Source: Klebsormidium nitens (lineage: Eukaryota; Streptophyta; Klebsormidiophyceae; Klebsormidiales; Klebsormidiaceae). Taken from it: a stretch of DNA of 64,000 nt. Shown here piece by piece: positions 1 to 11,400 of the stretch. Location: the NCBI GenBank assembly GCA_000708835.1, contig DF237136.1, positions 41,967 to 105,966 on the forward strand, written 5' to 3'. Every line of letters begins with the position of its first letter. The stretch's first letter is position 1. The position numbers and the translations under genes were made by a program. The notes below the pieces were generated by a model, which saw only the letters and a program-made list of their open reading frames with translations, did not search any database and was not told where the DNA came from.

Positions 1-51
1 TCGTATATCGTCTCTCTAGCCCGTATCTCTCTCACCCCGAGTCGATTCTGT

Positions 52-867
52 TCAGCGCCGCTTCACCACTGCCCCAGACCCGGCATCTACATCACTGCAC
101 CCATTGCCAGGGGGAGTGCGCAGGCCTACTGCTTTGCTCTCAGATTTCTTCCTTTTTTCACGCATCCCTGTCAAGCCCTCCATCCCCCCACTGGTCAACT
201 CTTGTTGGGACTTGGCGGCAGGCCCATCTCCACCTCTCCCAGCTGGTGCACCCCCTATGGGTGCCTCCACAGAGACGGGGCTGCCGCTGGCAGCCTCTGC
301 CCAGGGCCATCTCTCCTTTTGCAGCAGTGTGTGGCTGGCTGCGCTGCTGGCCATTCCCGCCATGTTCCCCCCCTGGGAGTCAGGGAGGGCGTGCAGGCGG
401 CCAGCGCCCTCTTGCTTCAACATGCGCTCCAGGGAGTGGCGCTCCGCAGCGCTCCTCTCGCTGGGGGTGTCCAAGCTGGTGCTGGGCTGCAAGGAGCGGC
501 CCTCCCTCTGGGCGCCTTCGTGTGCTCCTTGCTCTGCAGGGGATGCGCCTCCTTGAGAAGGGCAACACAGGTGCGTGGGCTGGCCCCTGCTGAGACTGGG
601 CAACAGAAAGTGAGGGGAAGGGCAGGCTATGCTCTGGAGCAGCTAAAAGAGAGAACCTACTCTTGCAACCGCCTCTCACCGCCTCTATGGCCAGACTCTG
701 CAAAGTGTGTGCCACAGGGATCCCTCACCTTGCCTGCCATCTCCCATGTTGCCATCGGACCCTGCCCCTGCTCTCCTGCCGCTGGAGCCGCCTCTGACTT
801 CCAAGCTGCTTGCTGTGGGCCTGGTGTCACCACTCCCCCTGCTGAGCACCAGGACTGCCTTGGACAT
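52..867 (-). CDS. Candidate two-exon gene, disordered protein
   Basis: Not recognised. Two minus-strand exons fit together: 729-867, starting with ATG at 867 and ending at a GTGAGG donor in phase 1, and 52-533, after a CCCCTGCAG acceptor that takes up phase 1. They would encode about 206 residues rich in Ser, Gly, Ala and Glu, with a basic tail ending in KRR and no visible domain. An in-frame stop lies 9 nt before the ATG, which suits a true start or a 5' UTR. The composition looks like an intrinsically disordered tail, so this could equally be the last exons of a larger gene. Support is only the phase match and GC-rich codon use; it could be a chance reading. Confidence 0.3.
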
Positions 868-2562
868 CGGGCCTTAAAGCCGGCACTGGGGTGAGCGGCC
901 ACCGCCAGCTGTCACGGCACGTGGGCTGGCTGCCGCAGGCTGGCTTGACAGGCACGCCGCAGGGGAGAAGGACCAGGAGGGAGGCCTCCCGCAAGGGGCA
1001 GCTGCTGGCAGGACTTGCGGGGCAGACGGGTCGTCTCTTTGAAGGCCCCTTGCTGCGGGCGTCTGTCCACGTAATACGGCGGGGCAGGTTGCTGCCAGTG
1101 TGCTCTACATTATCTGATTGTTCGGGAATCTCAAGCAAAAGAGCACTGTGGCGATGGCGCTGATCAAGGCTGGCTTTGGACCACCTTAGTCAGGGACCCT
1201 ATGAGCCTGCTGTGCCGTACAAGGACGATAGCGGTACTGTGTAGGAATGGTTGGAACAAATTCGGGAATTCTGGCTTTACACTCCCGCGTCAAGGTAAGG
1301 GACTCTGGTGCATCTGGAGAAACTCCGGTGTCATTGCTCCGCCGCCTGCACGAACAAATGGGCAGTCCCCGTGCTTGACGGGCAACCTCTTGCGTGTTGC
1401 CTCTAGCTAGCGCGAGCGCAGCCCTCACGAGTCACGGCATGCACACGCAGGAAAGAAGCGGGGCTCGTGCTTAGGTTGGCTTCGTTAGCAAGAGCCTCCA
1501 GTAGAGTTGTGGCCTAGCGGCGGAAGAAGGATGCTGGGGCAGGCGTTGTGGGCTCATGCCAGTGTAACAGGGTAGCCGGCTCTTGCACACACATACCATC
1601 TCCTCAATGATGGACCTCGACGTCACCTTGAAAGTATCTAAAGCATGATTCGAAAGCGATTCTTGAATCTTACCGCCGCTGGGTTGGCATGGCACGCGGA
1701 CCGGAAAGGCCACGGCCCACATGACGGACAGGCTCTACCGAATCTGGCGAACACTGTGCATAATGTCGTTGAGACTTCCGCTGCCTTTGTATTAGCTTTC
1801 ACAAAATGCGGCGCAAACTTTTGGAGCACTAGTGTACTCGCAATGTTGATATTTGCCAATGACGATATTTGGTCAAGCCAGAGCGCACTTAAGCACTACC
1901 GAATTCAACGGCCCGGGTACTTACTGAATGGTTGACCTGTCCACCAAACAACTACTGCATTATGCACACGGGGCACACGTCGACGGCTGGAGTAGCTGAA
2001 AAGTTTGTTGGCCGTTTCCAACGGAAATCACAGGTGGGGTCCCACTCACAGCCAAGGGGAAACATGGGAAAAGAAGAGAGAAAAGGGAAGAAAAGAGGAA
2101 AAAGAGAGATATAAGGGCCGAATAATCGCTTGTATAAGACGATATCAGGAGTATGAAATGGATCCCAGATGGCCGTTCGATACAGTAAATGAGTCACTGA
2201 GACCGTCCGATTATTAGAAAGTCACTAAGTGACTAACAAATGACGTTGCATCAAATTCTATTTCCGGCGACTCGGACCTCGGTCTATGATCGACACGTGG
2301 TCTTTTTGACACGCGGCCCAATCAAAACGGCGGATTTTATGTCCATGTCCCTATCTGAGTGGGACCGACCACCCCCGGGCCCCGAGTCCCGACCGTACCG
2401 GACTCGTATTATTACTCGTGACTCGGCCCTCGACTAGCTAGCTCCTCCGGGCCCCTAGCTGGCGGACGCCAAGCAGTGCAAGATCACCCGGGCCCCCGCC
2501 CGGCCCAGACATCACGTGCCTGCCATTATCCATACCTCCAGAGTAACAAATTCAGACATTGA
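868..2562. other. Intergenic, nothing recognised
   Basis: About 1.7 kb. Composition falls from GC-rich at the left to more AT-rich after about 1200. Short open frames on both strands show no family similarity and no convincing splice-site pairs. A purine-rich stretch lies near 2065-2112, and GC-rich palindromic strings of the GGGCCC type lie near 2370-2520. Confidence 0.5.
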
Positions 2563-2564
2563 TA

Positions 2565-2838
2565 CCGTAGCGCCAAGGGAATTCACCTGAAATTAAATAT
2601 TGAGGGGTCGGTGTAAAAATTTTGAAACTATTTGAAATCCGAGGTTGAAATGACGAAATGAAAAATATTGGTAAAAGTATTGTCATACTGCTGGAATATA
2701 GGGGAAAATGGGCCAAAAAAACCAAATTCGCCTTTTGTGCGAAATGTTGGAAAATATCCATTCCGCTCGGTGAAACCTAGAATTTTTCGAAAATTAATTA
2801 TTCGCACAAAAAGGTGGTGAATTCCCTTGGCGCTACGG
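2565..2838. mobile_element. 274-bp MITE with 23-bp perfect TIRs and TA flanks
   Basis: The left end, 2565-2587, begins CCGTAGCGCCAAGGG. The right end, 2816-2838, is its exact reverse complement over 23 bp. Each end is flanked by TA (2563-2564 and 2839-2840), the target duplication expected of Tc1/mariner-type transposons. The interior is AT-rich against GC-rich surroundings and encodes nothing. A second inverted pair sits inside (about 2730-2744 and 2801-2814, around TTTTGTGCGAA), so the unit could fold into a long hairpin. I infer a non-autonomous Tc1/mariner-like element (Stowaway-like in architecture, not in terminal sequence). Confidence 0.8.
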
Positions 2839-4170
2839 TACTTTAATTACTGCTGCTGTAGCCAATCTGCCCCGGGTCCGCTTTTCCATTATCTCGGGGC
2901 TAAACCTCTGGGCCCCGGGGTGCAGTAGCGTCCGGGCCCCGGGGGGAAAGAGTTGCTCGTTGACCGGCGGCATAATGGTCAACGCCGACGTGGCATGCGG
3001 AGGACGCCACACGCGGCTTACGAGTACTGCCGCGCCGACTCGATCCGACGCGCAATCGTATTGTACAACTGGGCGGCCGGCCGATTGGAGAATCGGCCGG
3101 CGCCACAGTCACATAGCCCTGCGATGATTCCACGTGGATCTGGAATAATGCCAGCTCCGTCGATAAGCATTGTTCGCGCGCGGACGGAACAACGTGACTC
3201 TATGATGGGCGGCCTGGAAATCGAACGGTGCAGTACCTATCACATGAGGGGCGGCAGCCGTGACAGAATACAGTACATCACACAGAACTACAGCACCTAA
3301 TCTTGAATTCTAAATCAGATATGGCCTGATGTACTCTACTTACAAAGTATTGCAGTGGGCTTGCATCATTGACTGAGCGCCTGGAAATTTAATGGGGGCA
3401 ATTTGCCAGTAATTGGTTCTCCGGATCTGAAGAAGTTCCAGAGCAAAACATGGAACTTGAACTCTGGAGTCTGAAGATTAACAACATCATTCTTGTCTGG
3501 TAGTGGACTTCGCTTGATATGAATTTAATAAGCACACGAAATTGAGCGCCCGACCTCTGCAATATATTGCGCCTGATTAATTGCAGATTTCGACGCTGGA
3601 CGCCGGACGTTGCCGCCCTGGTTGCAGAGGCTGGCTGGCACCAGCCTTATGCCAACGGAGACTATTAGTATCTATCTTAGGACGACCGGTTTGCTGATCC
3701 AGCACATTGCATCGTATAAATATGCACCCGCGCCGCAGCAACCAGTAGAACGGGATGCAGCACTTGCTAAGCCCCGCTGAGAGCCGTGGCGCGACACCTG
3801 CGATCCATGCCCTATGCCAGCACGACCATCAGGATACAGTCTGCCGATGCCACCTGCCGGGACCGTAATGTCAAGCCCCAAGTAGACTTTTGGACTGATG
3901 CGCCAACAAAAGGCTGGTGGATGGAGAGTCAGGGGCAGCATATAGCGCGGATCCCATCCCTTGGAAGCTTTCAGCAATAATCAGTACCGGCGGTATCTTC
4001 GTGTAGCGCTTCGGTCTGCTCCTTGATGTTGCGTACAATTTGGATGCAGCTCCGACGTGCAGCACCTCAAGAGCAAGGCCTTGAGCTTTGACGCATCCTG
4101 CCGGAGCAGGGCCGTGTCGTCCTGCTCGCTGGTGGCCCCGGCCGGCCACTGGGACTGGTGCCCCACGGGC
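2839..4170. other. Intergenic upstream of the IQ-motif gene
   Basis: No gene recognised. The first 100 bases carry GC-rich palindromic strings (GGGCCCCGGG type). The rest has average composition, with only short open frames lacking domains or usable splice pairs. The last few hundred bases presumably hold the promoter and 5' UTR of the gene starting at 4171; no TATA box stands out. Confidence 0.4.
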
Positions 4171-6802
4171 ATGGCGTCCCTGGAGGACCGGCTGGCCCTG
4201 CTGCAGGATGACGTCGTGGCGGACTACTTTGCAATGCTGAGGTAGGTGCCGCCGCTCCACGTTGTGTCACCATCATGGGGGAGCTGGCGCAAGCGAATTG
4301 GCTTATGCAGTCACAGGCAGCGAGCCCCTAGCTTTCCATCTCTTCTTGGTTGAGCAAGAATGCCAAGATAAAGCATGGGCCATGCCGGTGGGTTTCAGGA
4401 GCTGATTGCTGTGGGGGGTAACCCGTTGAGGTACCCTTCCATGGGCCATTGCAAGCGCTTCTTTACCGCTCTGTCCTGCTGCGGTCTGCCCCGTTGGCTG
4501 CAGGGGCCCCAGCACGGCCCTTGCTGCACGCTGCCAGAGGCAGGCTGTCCAGCCAAGCGCTTAGCATACAAGTCAGATTCAAAGCTTCTTCTTGATGACT
4601 GTCTTTTCAAGTAAGCTGTAGACTCAGCTGCCACTGCAGATGGGTCACGGCTGACCCCGCTGCCCTGCTGCTTCTGCTGCTCTTGCCAGAGAAGCGGAGG
4701 CGCACCGACCCCACGAGACGGCGGCTGCGGTGCGCATCCAGAGTGCCTGGCGGGGCTTCTTCCTGCGGTGCAGCCTGGCCCGCCTGGCTGCCACGTGTAC
4801 TGTGATCCAGCGTTGCTACCGCGGCCACCTTGGCAGGCAGTACGCAGCAGCCTGCCGCAGACAGGTGAGCGCCCCTCCCTGCTCCGCCAGCATGAGACCT
4901 GAAGTTTAGACACAACAGGCTGCCCTCAGGTACCAGCAGCTCAACACGTCTCCTTGCTGCTGCCGCAAGACTGCACCGCCTCAATGCCACGAAGCCGCAA
5001 TGGTTGACAATCAGCCAACTAGATCTCGTAGGCAGATAGAAGCTCGTCACTGGTGTGATTCTTGACCGTGTTGTTCGGGAATCTGCTTATATCGACCTGA
5101 GAGCTTCATTTGCGTCCACTCGACCAGTTACACATATGACAGCCTGGCTCCGAGACGTTGCAACCATTGCTCACGTGACCATCTGCGCTTCTCCTCAAGA
5201 ACCTCGACAGTGCAGAGTCTAGCATGGTGCTCCTCTGTCGTCCCTCTTCTCGCTCGCCTGGCCGTGTCCTGCTGCTCCCGCTCACCCCCGCTGCTGTGGC
5301 CTGCGTGTGGCAGCGCGACCGTGCGCTGCGGCTGGCCTACTTCCACGCGGCCGCCACCGTGATCCAGCGCCACTTCCGCGGCTTCCACAGCCGCAAGTAC
5401 CGCCACAGCTACTACGCACGCGCCGCCTACATTGCTGCTGTTCTGCATACCACGGAGCGCCTGCGTGCACACTTGCAAGGTGCGCTGGAACCTTTCACGG
5501 CCGTTTGGGATTACGCCTCATCGATCACTGAATCTGCTGAAATGGAGAACGGGTTTAGGTCTTCCAAAGGCGCTCGTTGAGTCCGTGAAGCAGGGCACGA
5601 AAGGGATTCTGGTCAGCCGTTGCCTTGATTCCCGCCCGGGTCAGCGCGTCCCATCGCACTAGTCTTCCAATCGGTGCACCATGCGACGGGCCTTGACCTG
5701 CCTCTTCTCGACTTCCCGTCACGTGCGCTGCATTGCTGTGCAGAGTCGTACGAGCAGCAGGCGGCCGACGCGGCTGCCGCGGTGCGCGCTACTGCAGCGG
5801 CGCAGTACCAGGCGGTGCTGCGGCAGAGCCACCACCTCGTGAGCACGCGCTCGTGCCCGGGGGTGTTCCGCGCCCCACGCCACGCGGGCGGGGTGCCCGC
5901 GCTGGACGGCCTCTCCGTGGAGGAGCACCTCTGGCACACCGTGCACACCGCGGGCCGCCCGGGCTCCGCCACGGGAACCAGCACGTCGTCCTCGCATTCG
6001 GGCAGCCTGAGCGAGCCCCCGAGCGCCCCGAGCAGCGCGGGGCAGGTGGAGAGGGCGGGGGGCGCGCGCGTGCAGCCGCTCGACCTGGCGCCCCTGCGCG
6101 CGGGTCTGCTCCAGGCGGAGTCGTCGCTGGCCCGGTCGACCAGCCGGGGCGCCTCCATCTCGGACCTCATCCAGCGTGCGGCCGACTATGAGACGGCCCT
6201 GCGTGCGACTTCTCCCGGGGAGGCACGCGGTCGGGGTACGTGAGCGGGCGGGACAGCAGCCACGCGCACTCGCCCGGGAGCCGGCTGAGCGTGCAGGCGG
6301 CGTCGCCGTACGCGGCGGTGGAGGACCGCGAGCGCCTGGAGCGGCAGCAGAGCGCGCGCCTCGCGGTGTCCCCCCGCCCCTTCCTGACCGCGGTAGGGGC
6401 GGACCGGCTGAACACGGAGAACGTCAACGGCGCGGGCATCAGCCAGGGGACCAGGTGGGGGCTGCTCGTCGAAAAGCAATCCAAAGACAAGATCTGGTTC
6501 CCTGTTGTCTTGCAGCTGCTGAATTCCTGCGCGAGGCGTGCCACGGTTTGCAGCAAAGCACGCTTGGCGCGTGTGGCGTGCATCCCCGTGATTGTGCCAA
6601 TTCGCGTGCCACGTGGGCGCTGGCAGCCGGGTGAGGGGCGGCGGGCTGTGTGTGCAGGTACGGCATCCAGGAGGAGGCCCAGAAGCTGGAGCGGGCGAAC
6701 TCGGAGCGGCTCATGCGCCAGATCTCGCCGAAGCCCTTCAAGGTGGCCGCGCGGCCGCGCCAGCTGTTCGAGGACGCAGCAGAGCGGGTCGTCGTCCTGT
6801 AG
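4171..6802 (+). CDS. SPATA17: SPATA17-like IQ-motif protein
   Basis: Exons read: 4171-4241, 4690-4864, 5314-5479, 5744 to about 6235, about 6240-6454 and 6658-6802. The second and third exons carry three calmodulin-binding IQ motifs (VRIQSAWRGFFLR, VIQRCYRGHLGR and VIQRHFRGFHSRKY), spaced as in SPATA17. After them comes a segment resembling the SPATA17 block (HHLVSTRSCPGVFRAPR), then a low-complexity Ser/Gly/Ala region and a conserved-looking tail ending at TAG 6800-6802. In animals SPATA17 is a sperm-flagellum protein; a ciliary role here is inference. Phases close except between about 6190 and 6240, where the frame must shift by one base: a sequence indel, a very short intron, or a true break. 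The ATG at 4171 is chosen because it opens a short exon ending in a good GTAGGT donor. Confidence 0.75.
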
Positions 6803-8483
6803 CCCAGGCGGGCTTCTGGCGGCCACGTGGCGCAGGACCAGTGGGTCCGTTGGAGGTCTCTGTATGACACTGTCCGTCATTTCGTGTGGCCGGGGGACGT
6901 CCATCCCGTGATTTATGGATTTTCTGGACGAGGATGAAGGTCTGCATGAGTCGGTGGATGGATGCGTCGAAACATTCGAGGGAGGCCGCCGTGTACAATG
7001 CACTTTGCTCATCGGGCGGCTCTTCGTTTCTAGAGTACCAGCGCTTCATACGAAACACCGTCCGACTTTATATAAAAGACCTATACATGTTGATCAACCC
7101 TAAAGCTTGTCAACTCGGAACAATCCATCCTCACCAGAACTATATTCATGGTCAATCTGGCTTGAACAACCGTATGCAAATCTGCACAGCCCAGGATCCC
7201 GGCTTATGAGTGCCCGGCCCGCGAGCACGGCTCATTGCACTCGAAAATTAGTGACTGAAGAGGAATCCTGGGCGGCAGTACGTGTACCGTCGTTGCCCAG
7301 TATTATCATCAGCTAGGCAAGGCTCTCAATGCACGTCTGCAGATGATGCACGCGGCGTCAACCATGTCTGCCACGTCTCGAGCATGAGTCGTTCAAAAGT
7401 AGTCTCGACGCTTTGGCCATATGTTTATTCAGACGATTGATGACCCACTTTATACATGCATCATTGCTGCACGCATGCCGGGCGCCGGGAGTCATGCACA
7501 CTCAATCCGCGGTCGAGTCTTCATGACTCGCGGGAGCTTAGATATATGATTGAAAAGGTGAAGCAGGTGACCGTTTCCGAGATCCGCCATCATTCCTGAA
7601 TCCGTGCAATAGGGACGGTCAACCCGAGAAACGTGTGCCGCAACGATAATCCGAGTTCAAACTCTGCTCGCAAGTAGCTGAAGCTTTCAATTTTGGTTGC
7701 CCAGAGCTTATTGTTCCAATTGGTCATGCGTCCATCGATTGGGTGTCGATCCACGTTCTGAAGATGCATGGAGAAAAAGAGCTGAGCTTGCACTAGCTAG
7801 GATACAGGATCTCGAATGCGATGGCCAAGTGGCAAAGCTCACAATGGGTTTACTTCGTTCAGCCAAGTTACTGTACTGAAGACGATGCATAACAGCACTT
7901 TGTATCTAAGAACTAGAGCCTCATTGTACTGTGCAAGCCACTTACGGTACCAGCTGCAGTGCAGCCGTCACAGCCAGCTGCTAGTGACGGCCGGGCGCAA
8001 CCGCTTGCCTTCGTACTGTACCTTTCCTCGGCCAAACCTGCTCAACCTCTAGGCTTGTTCCGTTGAGAAGCGGCATTTGCGACTACAGGTGTTCTACTTT
8101 CACCTTGTTTGGAAGCCCAGGGCTTCTCAACCTGACCTGCAGTCGCCTTTCCTTTCTAGGCCTACAAGCTTCATCATGTACCTCCAATATTGCCAGCTGC
8201 TCTGACGCTCACGTGGGTCAATGGACTGTCGCAACCCATAAGTAGCAAAAGTTCAAAAATGGTCTGGTTTGCTATCTGAAGCGACAGGGGTAGTCAAGCC
8301 TATTCTAAAGTGACTCTCATTTCCAAGCAATTGTCAAACAACTTCTCGACTCTGCTGACGGCCTCCGACTGTGTCCTTCTACGGCCAGGCTAAGAATCTA
8401 CCGTTCTGGGGTGTCCCATCGCCGGAGCAACTTCCTCAGACAGCCGCTGCCACCTGAAGGAGTCTTTCTTCCGGTTGACCACG
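6803..8483. other. Intergenic between convergent genes
   Basis: About 1.7 kb between the 3' ends of the SPATA17-like and SLC19-like genes. It presumably contains both 3' UTRs near its edges. Short open frames only, and no repeat or RNA gene recognised. Confidence 0.45.
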
Positions 8484-11400
8484 CTACGAGGTCCCCAGCA
8501 GGGGCACGCGCTCCTGGGCGCTCTCCTGTCTGCTGAACGGCGACGTCGGCTGGCCCCGGGCGGCGCCAAGCCTCCCCACTGGCCCCGTCTCCAGCCCCGC
8601 CTTGCTCCCTGCTCCCGCGGGCAGCAGCAGCCGCCGCAGCGGCGCCAGGCCGGTCGCGTACACCCCCGCGCCCGCCAGGCCCAGCGCGAGCACGAGGAGG
8701 GCAGCGCCCATGGTGGCAAAGCGCTGCGGCAGGGTGAGGCGCAGGCCGTGCTGCAGCGCCGCCTGCATGCCCGCCTCCGCCGCCACAGAGGCCGCGGCGG
8801 TGCCAGCAAACAGCACGGCCAGGCGCTGGTCCGCCGTCGAGCGCAGCAGCGCGACGCGCGACGCCGTGGTGGAGAGGCGGTGCAGGGCGCGGCTGGTGGC
8901 GGTGGCATCCGCAGTGGCGATGGCGGTGGCGACCACGGTGGAGCACACGATGGCCGACACCTCGTGCACGCACTGCACGCAGAACAGCACGCATTACGGA
9001 CTGGCGCGGAGCTCGGAACAGGCAGGCCGCACCGCCGATGGGGCCCCCCGAGGAAGGGGAGAACGCAGCTGACGTCAACCCAAAAACTTGCTCGCTCAAG
9101 ATTTTGGAGGCGCACCAGTAGATAAATGCGGATGCCTCTGTCAGTGCATCTCGTCTGCTCGGTTGCACAGAGGAGTCGCTGCGCGGCAGGCGTGGCTGAC
9201 CTGGTACGCGAGCAGCAGTGCGTAGGTGGACAGCAGCGGGGCAGGGCGTGCGGCGGCCAGCAGCAGGGCGCCGCACAGCGCGGGGCTGCCCAGGAGCACC
9301 GCCCAGTGAAACCGGCGCAAGGGGGCCCGGAAGGTGGCAAACGCAATGGCCGCGGCGGCCAGGTAGGAAACAGCGGAGAAGTAGCCGTTGTAGTCGCGTG
9401 AAGAAGGGCCGCCCTTGACACGGACCAGAGACTGCACGCCACAGAACGGGCTTGACGCGGACAGGCAAGCCAACGAGCATGCGCTGTCGGACTGAGACCA
9501 GGCAGCGAAGCAATCAGTGTGGCAATCAGCTTCTGCATGACTTGCCAACACCTGATCGTGGTAATAAGTATAGAATCTTGAGAACTGGAGTTGGCCGGAC
9601 GCTCCTGCGAAATGCATGGTTTTAAGAATCATAAGAATGCCAAGGCAAAGCTTGGCGTAGTCACCTGCCAGTAGGTGAGCGTGGCGCGGTGCACCGCCCC
9701 CGCCGCAACGGCCCACAGCGTCCAGGGGAGCACGCCCTCCACGCGTACCGCAATGCCCACGTCCTGCACCGCCCCGCCCAGCGCACCCGCCGAGGCACCC
9801 ACTGCCGCCACCGCACTCGAGACGAGGCCCGGTGGTGCCGCCCCCTCCTTGCCTCCGCGAGGAGTCCCCGAGTCTGCCGGGCTCTGGGCCTCCACCGACA
9901 CTGCACGGAAAGGGAGCGGGGATCCGGTTGACCGACTATGGCTGGTCCTTCGTGATCGAAAGGAGCGTTCGTGGCTGGAGCTACGGGAGATTGGCACTAC
10001 TTCGGGACGAAGGAAACCTCCCTCCCTCTGGTCTTCTAGTCACAGTGCAGGAGCCTGGGGCGAGGTACTTCACTTTCCGGCTTAGCTGAGGTTTACAAAA
10101 ACAAGCCTTGTCACGCGGCCCTCGACCGAGTTGTTCCCTCGAAGGGACTCTGCAGGCCCGTAGACTGAATTCTGACTTAGCCGTTTGACAAGGCCCGCGC
10201 AGCCGTCCTGTATGGTCGTTTACTTTTAGTTTGAGCATCTCCTTCAAAGATTGAAAGAAAGCACCATTCAGAGGTGTCGAGAGAAGCCGAAACATGAAAA
10301 CGATCACTTAACATCACTTGAGAATGGCCGTCAGATGTGTCTGCACGGCTGCTGAATCGAGCAGCATCCTTTCTGACCGAAGGTCCCAGGCTTAACTTAG
10401 GAAACTAAGAGCCTTCGCGTTATGTTTTGCATTTCTCTTGATAACTTTCATGGAACATAATCTTGAATCGTTTTGGGACAACAAACGACAGCCATTCTTC
10501 CCCTTCGTCTGTGATTTAGAGGTAAACCAACTTCACAGCTCGCCAGGCGGGCGGCCGCCATAAATTCCACTAGGTGAAGTCAACTCTTCCAGTCAGTGCA
10601 GCCTGGGACTTCACTGTTTACCCAAGAGGATTCCGAAAGCGAAGTACGGGGCTGACCGTGGGCGGGCGGCGTCTTCCTGGTGGCGGGCAGGCAGCAGGCA
10701 ACGAGGAAGGCGACGGCCTGGCCCGCCAGGGAGGCGCCAAACAGAGTTTTCAGCGGGAAGCGGGGCCGCATCAGCTGGCCGAGCACCGCGGCCAAGCAGC
10801 TGCCTGGGGGAGAGGGGATGCGTCAGGAACAGGGGAGTAGGGGAACAGGCAGAGCAGAGCGGGGCGTACACAGCAGCAGGCGCAGCGCGGGATGCTGGCG
10901 GACAAGTGAATGGGTACAGTCCCGCAAGGCTGCCACGAACTGACTGGACACAATGCTACCAACACCAATATCTGGACCTGGAAACAACAGGCAAATGGCT
11001 CCTGACTGGTTGCAAGGTATCTCAAGGTACCGCAATCAGGCTGTGCAGGGGAAAGTTCTGCTGGAGGACGTGAGCATCCTTGCCTGCCAGCGCAGCCGCC
11101 CTGGAGAAGTGGGCCGCAATCTGGTAGCGGCCAGTGGGCAATGAGCCATACACGAGCGCCCATGCCGCGGAGTGGCTTGCCATCGAGAGGGCCACCGTCA
11201 GCTGAACCCACCCACAAGGACAAGGAGATGCTCAGGCGGTGTACACGAACTCAACCAGCGTCCTCAAGGATCCCCCGGGGAACCTACTAGGGGGTTACCA
11301 GCTAACCAGGAGGCAGAGGTGCGCACAGAGGGACTGGCCTAAGGGACGGGATGGAGCCACATGCCGAACACCCGGTCACGAATGATGGAGCTCATTCACA

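Noticed and set aside
5613-6170. Long antisense and alternative frames in the SPATA17-like exon
   Set aside because: Arg/Ala/Gly-rich shadows of high-GC codons, with no motifs; the sense frame carries the family block.
8390-9538. Long minus-strand frames of 371 and 382 codons overlapping the transporter
   Set aside because: They are read in the wrong frames of GC-rich exons and run through clear splice sites; the SLC19 motifs lie in the third frame.
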